In this document: piece by piece, positions 60,052-64,000 of the stretch
Layout of the letters: every line of letters begins with the position of its first letter
Numbering within the stretch: position 1 is the stretch's first letter
Assembly: GCA_018449715.1 (NCBI GenBank)
Contig: JAAVVA010000001.1
Span: 1,178,001 to 1,242,000, forward strand
DNA: 64,000 bases
Direction of reading: 5' to 3'
Source: Acidobacteriaceae bacterium dw_441
GTDB lineage: Bacteria; Acidobacteriota; Terriglobia; Terriglobales; Acidobacteriaceae
The notes under the pieces: model-generated
What the model saw: only the letters and a program-made list of their open reading frames with translations
Told to the model about the DNA's origin: nothing
Databases searched by the model: none
Position numbers and translations under genes: made by a program

Positions 60052-60447
60052 ATGACCGGGGATGCAGGCAGACAGCGAGAGAAGATTGCAGCCGTGCTGC
60101 AGGGGGCTTCTTCCGGTCCGGGACAGGTGAGAGTGATCGAATACGAAGGCGTCGCGTTTCATGTGAGCCGTCGGTTCGTCCTTGCGGATCTCTCGCCGCT
60201 CTCCTTCTTTCACCTGGTGGAGCGCATCGAGGACGATCCTGCGGAGGCCGTGCTTCAGTTATATGAGCGACTGGTTCCGCTGCTCTCGTGCAGGCACGAG
60301 TGGGCTGAACTGAAGCGCAGTGAAGACGAGCGCATCGCGGCGATGGGGAACAGGCACCGTGGCGATGCTTCTCCGAAGATATGCAGGTCGTGCATGGCGT
60401 ACGCGCTGGGAGGCGTGCTCCCAGTGGTAGGTACGTCGCTGGTGTAG
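60052..60447 (+). CDS. Hypothetical protein, about 131 residues
   Basis: A small soluble protein of unknown function. The frame opens upstream through the preceding terminator, so ATG 60052 (MTGDAGRQREKIAAVLQ) is the sensible start. The central part is regular alpha/beta (VRVIEYEGVAFHVSRRFVLADLSPLSFFHLVERIEDDPAEAVLQLYERLVPLLS). A C-terminal H-E-W...C-x2-C (SPKICRSCMAYALGG) could bind metal. It converges on the diguanylate cyclase gene, four bases apart. Confidence 0.55.
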   Translation: MTGDAGRQREKIAAVLQGASSGPGQVRVIEYEGVAFHVSRRFVLADLSPLSFFHLVERIEDDPAEAVLQLYERLVPLLSCRHEWAELKRSEDERIAAMGNRHRGDASPKICRSCMAYALGGVLPVVGTSLV

Positions 60448-60451
60448 CGGC

Positions 60452-61792
60452 TCAGGGATGGCACTGTACCGTCTGGTAGGAGTCGCGCCCTGATTCCTTG
60501 GCTCGATAAAGAGCACTATCAGCCTGCTTGAGCAGCTCTATCGCGTCGAGGCGGCTTCCTGCGGGCCAGCAGGCGACCCCGATGCTGATGGTTACGATGC
60601 CTGCGGTGTTCTTCTCATGAGGAATGTTGAGCGCTCGGACAGCCTCGAGGATGGAATTGGCGATCTTCTCGGCTCCAGCGCAGGTAGTACTGGGAAGAAG
60701 GGCGACGAACTCTTCTCCACCGAACCGCGCGGCGAGGTCGCCTTCGCGTTGCAGCGTTCCTGCAATTGCGGCGGAGGCCTGCTTGAGCACTTCGTCGCCT
60801 GCGAGGTGGCCATAGGTGTCGTTGTACTGCTTGAAGTGGTCGAGGTCGAGCATCATCAAGGAGGTGCTTGAGAGCGTGCGGAGCTGGAAGAGCGTTTCCT
60901 TGTCGAGCGCATCGTGGAAGAGCCGCCGGTTGGGAAGGCCGGTCAACTCGTCGTGGGTCGCGTCCTCTGAGAGCTTGCGGTTCATGGAGGCGAGCAGCTC
61001 CTCCTGCCGCTTCTGCTCGGTGATGTCGTGTATGGTGACGGTGTAGCCAGCGGGTCGCTTTGTGACGGCGTCCTCGTAGACCTGGAAGAGAGCCTCGACC
61101 CAGCGATATCCTCCGTCCTTGTGACGGATGCGGCCGCGGTAGCAGGCGGCGATCATGCCGCGCTTGATGGCGTGGACGGCCTCGCGGATGGAGACGAGAT
61201 CATCGCGGTGGATGAGGTGGCGAAGCGACAGGCTCAGGTACTCCTCGGGCGTCCAGCCAATGAGCTTCTGGGCGGAGGGGGAAACCTCCTGCAGGTTGCC
61301 GTTGAGGTCGAGCAGGACAACCATCTCCTGCGAGTGTTCGAGGAGAAGGCGATAGAGGGCTTCGCTCTGGCGGGCTCGCTCCTCTGCCTGCCGGAGGAGG
61401 AGCTCGTTGCGCTTGCGCTGGGTGATGTCGATGAAGATTGCCAGCGCCCAGCCGGACTGGGGAAGGATGATGCCGCTGTGGATGACGGTCTTGATGGTCC
61501 CGTCCTTGCAAGTGACGGAGACTTCGATCGGACGAATGAGAAATTCATTATTGTCGGGATGGTCGAAGTATTCGCGCCAGCGTCCCCAGGTACGCTCGCG
61601 CTCATCGGGGTGGGGGTACTTCAACGTCCATGCGGGGATGTCTGGAAAGTCGCTGACGACGTAGCCGAACATCTCGGTGAAGGTACGGTTCATGAAGACG
61701 ATCTTCATGTCCGCGAGCGTGGCCCATGAGACTGCCACCGGCATCGCATCGAGAGCTATCCACAAAGCCTGCTCGGAAGCATTCGTCGGCAT
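60452..61792 (-). CDS. PAS-PAS-GGDEF diguanylate cyclase
   Basis: A 446-residue soluble cyclase without membrane segments. Two PAS domains (about 10-130 and 140-265) precede a GGDEF domain (about 275-440). The active loop is GGEEF, with an I-site REGD five residues before it. DELTGLPNRRLFHDALDKE opens the domain, and VTISIGVACWPAGS is the late signature. The PAS linkers (GTIKTVIHSGI, GGYRWVEALFQVYED) are typical PAC segments. The ligand is unknown. Confidence 0.93.
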   Translation of the reverse strand: MPTNASEQALWIALDAMPVAVSWATLADMKIVFMNRTFTEMFGYVVSDFPDIPAWTLKYPHPDERERTWGRWREYFDHPDNNEFLIRPIEVSVTCKDGTIKTVIHSGIILPQSGWALAIFIDITQRKRNELLLRQAEERARQSEALYRLLLEHSQEMVVLLDLNGNLQEVSPSAQKLIGWTPEEYLSLSLRHLIHRDDLVSIREAVHAIKRGMIAACYRGRIRHKDGGYRWVEALFQVYEDAVTKRPAGYTVTIHDITEQKRQEELLASMNRKLSEDATHDELTGLPNRRLFHDALDKETLFQLRTLSSTSLMMLDLDHFKQYNDTYGHLAGDEVLKQASAAIAGTLQREGDLAARFGGEEFVALLPSTTCAGAEKIANSILEAVRALNIPHEKNTAGIVTISIGVACWPAGSRLDAIELLKQADSALYRAKESGRDSYQTVQCHP

Positions 61793-61932
61793 GAAAGCAA
61801 TCTAAACTGAAACGGTGGAAATGGTAAGTCTGTTTCTGTGGGAAGAGAAACCAAGGGTTTGATGCTCCATGTTTTTCCTGTAGCTATTGTTTTCTCGCAG
61901 GATGACAAGATGGGAAGGGTATTGTAATTCCC

Positions 61933-61989
61933 GCATCTGGCGATGAAGCTGCCAGATATGGCCACCCAAATTGAGATATGGGCCACCCA
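61933..61989. repeat. Type C palindromic repeat with tandem tail
   Basis: GCATCTGGC/GCCAGATATGG hairpin as at 19575-19597. Its tail AGATATGGCCACCCA is repeated once more at 61974-61989 (with one extra G). A fragment GCAGGATGACAAG at 61900-61912 resembles the end of type A. Confidence 0.65.
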
Positions 61990-62013
61990 GTCCATCAGGT
62001 GTGTGTGTCACCA

Positions 62014-62382
62014 ATGAAACGACCACTCTTGTATATAGCAGCCTGTTTCGCTGTGCTCCTGGCGGGCGTTCTCTTCTACTCACGTTATTTTTCCAGGGTT
62101 CAAGAAGAGGACGTCAGCCCGGATGGAAACTATAAAGTGTTGGTGCGCACATCAGGCTCCTTGTCGGCCATGGATTCAGACGCAGTTTTCGTGCAAATAA
62201 CCCCAAAGTGGCGTTTGGAACGTAACTTGCTACTTCAGATCAGCGGCGACAATACGCAAGTCAGAGTACGCTGGTTACACCCAAATGAACTTCAAATTAT
62301 TTGTCATAACTGCTCCCAGGCACACATTGATCGACAGGAACATCTGTGGCGGGGTGTAGTGGTGGACTATGAGATGGATTGA
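62014..62382 (+). CDS. Small membrane-anchored hypothetical protein
   Basis: About 122 residues. A single N-terminal membrane helix (LLYIAACFAVLLAGVLFYS) is followed by a polar domain with VSPDGNYKVLVRTSG, IQITPKW-like strands and CHNCSQAHIDRQEHLWRG. I recall a loosely similar 'SPDGKYKA' start in DUF5412-like proteins, but cannot assign it. The base composition is visibly lower in GC than neighbouring genes, suggesting recent acquisition. The upstream in-frame ATG lies within the type C repeat, so 62014 is preferred. Confidence 0.5.
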   Translation: MKRPLLYIAACFAVLLAGVLFYSRYFSRVQEEDVSPDGNYKVLVRTSGSLSAMDSDAVFVQITPKWRLERNLLLQISGDNTQVRVRWLHPNELQIICHNCSQAHIDRQEHLWRGVVVDYEMD

Positions 62383-62682
62383 CGTAGATTCTGTCGTCCC
62401 ATGACAAGACGCTAGCCTTACCAATCTCTATTGAACTGCTGGATCAGGTCCTCTGCTGGGGCCTTGCGCTGCGAGCGGACGGCGGGGTGGAAGGGAAGTT
62501 CAAGAAGTAGCTGAGGCGGTCTGAGCGAGGGCAGCGGACTCGAGCAAAGAAGCCGAGACGAGAGATACCTTTGGAATCACCTGCAGGAAGTCGCAGGGAA
62601 TGTTAAAAGTATCCCAATTTCTCGGGCTATCTTATTTGGTGGGGTGGTATCTCTGTAAGACCTTTATTCTGTGAGGTTTGTA
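62383..62682 (-). pseudogene. Possible degenerate coding remnant next to tRNA-Lys
   Basis: A 300-base gap. On the minus strand three frames each contain part of a protein-like stretch without starts: one reads ...PAEDLIQQFNRDW and stops near 62425, another ...CDFLQVIPKVSLVSASLLES. The pattern suggests a frameshifted, truncated gene beside a tRNA, a common integration site, but the fragments are short and could be chance. No gene is called. Confidence 0.25.
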
Positions 62683-62758
62683 TGGTGAGAGCGCTGGGGC
62701 TCGAACCCAGGACCAGCGCCTTAAAAGGGCGATGCTCTACCAACTGAGCTACGCTCTC
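62683..62758 (-). tRNA. tRNA-Lys, anticodon TTT
   Basis: A complete 76-base cloverleaf with encoded CCA: acceptor GAGAGCG/CGCTCTC, D arm GCTCAGTTGGTAGAGC, anticodon loop CTTTTAA (anticodon TTT), T arm CTGGG-TTCGAGC-CCCAG, discriminator A. The outer anticodon-stem pair is a T-C mismatch. Confidence 0.95.
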
Positions 62759-62857
62759 ATGCCACTCTCTCAAAGTTAGCACATTCGGGCGTGCAAATGG
62801 CTCTTCGAGACCGACCGAGATGGGGCTGACCTCTCCTCAGACCGGAAAAGAAGAGGT

Positions 62858-64000
62858 TTATTGTGGCAGGCGGCAGACCTTCACTCTCCTGTTCTGGTAC
62901 GGGCAGGAGAAGCCGGTGGCCGCATCTGTCTTCAGCACGACCCAGTCAACTCCCACAGGACGAAGATTCGCGATGCGTTGTGAGTCGGGCTGGCTGCTCA
63001 AGTCCTTCTGGAGCGCCTGTGCGTCAACCCAGGCTGAGGACAGCGGCGCGTTGTTCGCGGCGTCTCCACCGTCCTTCGTGCGGTCGGGAAGAGAGCTGCG
63101 CTCGGCGAGGGCGCGGAAGTTCTGCGCGTCTTCTTCGGGCTGGACGATGTAGTCGGAGTCCAAGGCGAAGAAGGCATCTTGCGGCGTGTTGCTTCTGATC
63201 CATAGAAAGGCCTGCTCCCACGGATTGTTCGAATGGATGCCGGGCAGCTCGAAGCGAGGGGAGTGGGGGAAGGTTTGTCGTTCCGCAAAGAGCATCGTGC
63301 TTCCCAGAAAGCCAAAGACCGCGCAGCCCAGAACGATGGACCTGCCGAAGAGATAGCGTCCCATGAGCGCTCCGAGGCCGAGAATCATGAGGATGTAGGT
63401 GAGTTGCAGGACGCGTAGCGGCTGTAACCATGCGACGGCGTGGCTGGTCAGCGAGACGCGGCAGAAGAGCAGGGCCACGGCGAGCGCGGCCAGCGAACAG
63501 GCGATTGCCGTCTGCGCGAGGGCGGAGGTGATCGTCCCCTTGCGGTAGAACGCTTCCGCGGCGAGGATTGCGAGAGGCGCGACCAGCCCTGCGATCTCGT
63601 ACCAGTGCCAGAAGGAGAGGAACCAGTAGACGCGCGTCAGCTCGGCTTGCAGATGCTGGGCTGTGTCGGCGGGGGCGGTGCTCTGGACAACTCCTGCGAG
63701 GACGATGGCGAGGAGGATGAGCCCCAGCGTGCCGCCGAGCCGAAGACTTCTCTTCGGCGATAGCTGGCAGGCGAGCACAAGTACGTATCCGAAGGCGTAG
63801 GCGGCCATCAGGGGATGCATTGCGGTGGCGACGCCAAGGGAGAGGCAGCAGAGGAGAAGTCCCCGCCAGCGGCTGCTTTCGGAGTACTCTTTCGGACGGA
63901 GAAAGCTTACGAGGCCCGAGAGCGCGAACAGGGTGCAGGGAGTGGACAGGCTGCGTGCTGTCACATAGGGGTCCATCAAAAGGATAGAAGTTCCGGCGAT
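62858..64000 (-). CDS. Polytopic membrane protein, cut by window edge
   Basis: The frame is open to the right edge, so the N-terminus is missing; 380 residues are visible. At least eight hydrophobic helices alternate with short loops (GLLLCCLSLGVATAMHPLMAAYAFGYVLVLAC, LQLTYILMILGLGALMGRYLFGRSIVLGCAVFGFLGS), followed by an extracytoplasmic C-terminal domain of about 140 residues with EQAFLWIRSNTPQDAFFALDSDYI. This resembles the late helices and periplasmic domain of dolichol/undecaprenyl-phosphate-sugar glycosyltransferase-like proteins, where a 'W...nTP.dA.f..p' segment is common. The catalytic N-terminal acidic loops are outside the window, so the call is tentative. Confidence 0.6.
   Translation of the reverse strand: MAGTSILLMDPYVTARSLSTPCTLFALSGLVSFLRPKEYSESSRWRGLLLCCLSLGVATAMHPLMAAYAFGYVLVLACQLSPKRSLRLGGTLGLILLAIVLAGVVQSTAPADTAQHLQAELTRVYWFLSFWHWYEIAGLVAPLAILAAEAFYRKGTITSALAQTAIACSLAALAVALLFCRVSLTSHAVAWLQPLRVLQLTYILMILGLGALMGRYLFGRSIVLGCAVFGFLGSTMLFAERQTFPHSPRFELPGIHSNNPWEQAFLWIRSNTPQDAFFALDSDYIVQPEEDAQNFRALAERSSLPDRTKDGGDAANNAPLSSAWVDAQALQKDLSSQPDSQRIANLRPVGVDWVVLKTDAATGFSCPYQNRRVKVCRLPQ

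Overview
This window looks like chromosomal DNA from an acidobacterium, most likely class Terriglobia (Terriglobus/Granulicella/Edaphobacter relatives). The evidence is GC-rich coding sequence, two very large Oar-type TonB-dependent receptors with an N-terminal carboxypeptidase-regulatory domain, many secreted or outer-membrane proteins, and a housekeeping gene set typical of a free-living Gram-negative heterotroph. I see no phage, insertion sequence or CRISPR array. The assignment rests on protein recognition, not on a database search.

Layout. 1-900: start of a leucyl aminopeptidase and smpB. 1.2-5.8 kb: a co-directional cluster of a secretin carrying a C-terminal cohesin domain, two pseudopilins with overlapping start/stop codons, and a periplasmic M48 protease. 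5.9-10.6 kb: a Tat-exported phospholipase C, an organophosphate-type MFS transporter and a membrane-anchored protein, all leftward. 10.9-15.8 kb: a TonB receptor and a secreted MetX-like hydrolase. 15.8-19.5 kb: siroheme synthesis (SUMT and Met8-like) and a siroheme sulfite/nitrite reductase; the reductase is preceded by a 14-residue peptide with five cysteines and then an intrinsic terminator. 19.6-28.7 kb: phoU and an amino-sugar/cell-wall salvage block: a giant fusion (Na+/solute symporter + serine hydrolase + NamZ-type muramidase), nagA and a GH20 hexosaminidase. 28.9-35.4 kb: a coiled-coil outer-membrane protein, uxaC, nth, a DedA protein and inositol-phosphate synthase. 35.5-40.8 kb: a flagellar rod/ring operon (flgF-flgG-flgA-flgH-flgI-flgJ) divergent from a cheY/cheX-like pair. 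40.9-52.2 kb: mixed housekeeping genes (ftcD, a PagL-like protein, a YebC-family regulator, lysA, rpsO, pnp). 52.4-62 kb: signalling (two diguanylate cyclases, a chemoreceptor) and a second TonB receptor. 62.7-64 kb: tRNA-Lys and a truncated polytopic membrane protein.

How the genes work together. Siroheme made by the SUMT/Met8 pair is the cofactor of the reductase next to them, and the Cys-rich leader suggests that this enzyme serves cysteine synthesis and responds to charged tRNA-Cys. The salvage block could release terminal MurNAc and GlcNAc outside the cytoplasm, import the sugar and deacetylate GlcNAc-6-phosphate. The phospholipase and the organophosphate-type transporter look like a lipid-phosphate scavenging unit. 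The flagellar, cheY/cheX and chemoreceptor loci, with candidate sigma-28 and sigma-54 sites, indicate motility and chemotaxis.

A dispersed family of short palindromic repeats (three sequence types) sits in many of the intergenic gaps from 17 kb onward. One copy lies inside the open reading frame of the symporter-hydrolase-muramidase fusion, exactly at a domain junction. This repeat and the Cys-rich attenuator are the two most interesting signals in the window.
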